DNA of 64,000 bases from Nymphaea colorata. Taxonomy: Eukaryota; Streptophyta; Magnoliopsida; Nymphaeales; Nymphaeaceae. Each line of letters starts with the position of its first letter. The stretch's first letter is position 1. The stretch covers positions 1,375,143 through 1,439,142 of the forward strand of contig NC_045138.2 of NCBI RefSeq assembly GCF_008831285.2, written 5' to 3'. Made by a program: the position numbers and the translations under genes. This document shows positions 63,691-64,000 of this stretch, in pieces. Below the pieces are notes generated by a model. The model was not told the origin of the DNA and made no database searches. It saw nothing but the letters and a program-made list of their open reading frames with translations.

Positions 63691-64000
63691 GGTACAATTT
63701 TTGCCAGCAGTTAAAGTAACACAACCAAAAGACTTGTGGGTCAAAGCATTGTACAACAAACTCAGGTTCCAAACTCAGGTGGTATGTCAGAAGAACAGAT
63801 CTTGGTATGTACTTTGCATGCAACACAAGGAGACGCCTGCTTGCCTTGCAATGCAGATGTGCTTCAATCACAAGCAATTCAACAAAAAGAAAGAAGAGGG
63901 AAAGAAAAAAACAAGTGGATTGGCAGTCTATGCTTTCTTTTTCTTTTATCTTGTTTGACTGCTTGCCCCCCAAACTTTCTTTAGCCAAATTTAAGCTTTT
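63691..64000. other. Intergenic, no gene seen
   Basis: Open frames here extend out of the TA array and show no family resemblance. The window ends without a further recognisable feature. Confidence 0.4.

Overview
The window is nuclear DNA from a flowering plant. It is AT-rich, full of TA, CT/GA and GT microsatellites and small terminal-inverted-repeat elements, and its genes have many introns with plant-type splice sites. I cannot fix the lineage from sequence alone. No rRNA, clear tRNA, CRISPR or bacterial-style operon was seen. I rebuilt the gene models by hand from reading frame, splice signals, intron phase and recalled family sequences. Each model below closes with an uninterrupted frame.

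Layout. Positions 1-12500 are intergenic repeat-rich DNA. They hold several copies of a GGCCCG-edged, AT-cored repeat and three good MITE-like elements; the best, at 8424-8979, has TTA target duplications and internal tandem repeats. Positions 12512-16628 (+) carry an LRR receptor kinase of the RGI/RCH1 type (root growth factor peptide receptor clade) in two exons, with a CT-rich leader. Positions 16629-24800 are intergenic. Positions 24871-33802 (-) carry a nine-exon gene for a small AhpC/TSA-type redoxin with a CNHC motif. A decayed Ty1/copia element lies antisense in its sixth intron, and its last coding exon has been tandemly duplicated past the stop codon. Positions about 34900-46698 (+) carry a MIKC*-type MADS-box gene of the AGL30/AGL65/AGL94 (P) clade, with eleven coding exons including microexons, one likely GC-AG intron and a hAT-like MITE in an intron. 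An isolated Yippee-like exon lies just upstream of it. Positions 49543-53013 (+) carry a membrane-anchored DUF218 protein in three exons. Positions 55450-62017 (+) carry the TRM11 catalytic subunit of the tRNA m2G10 methyltransferase in six exons. The rest, to 64000, is intergenic with a perfect 28-bp inverted repeat around a TA array.

The five genes are unrelated in function and show no sign of joint regulation. The redoxin and MADS genes are divergent neighbours, with about 1 kb between the redoxin TATA box and the presumed MADS first exon. I did not find a convincing new biological system. The most unusual signals are structural: the duplicated terminal exon, the GC-AG intron, the orphan Yippee exon, the AUG-stop upstream ORF in the receptor leader, and the well-bounded small transposons.
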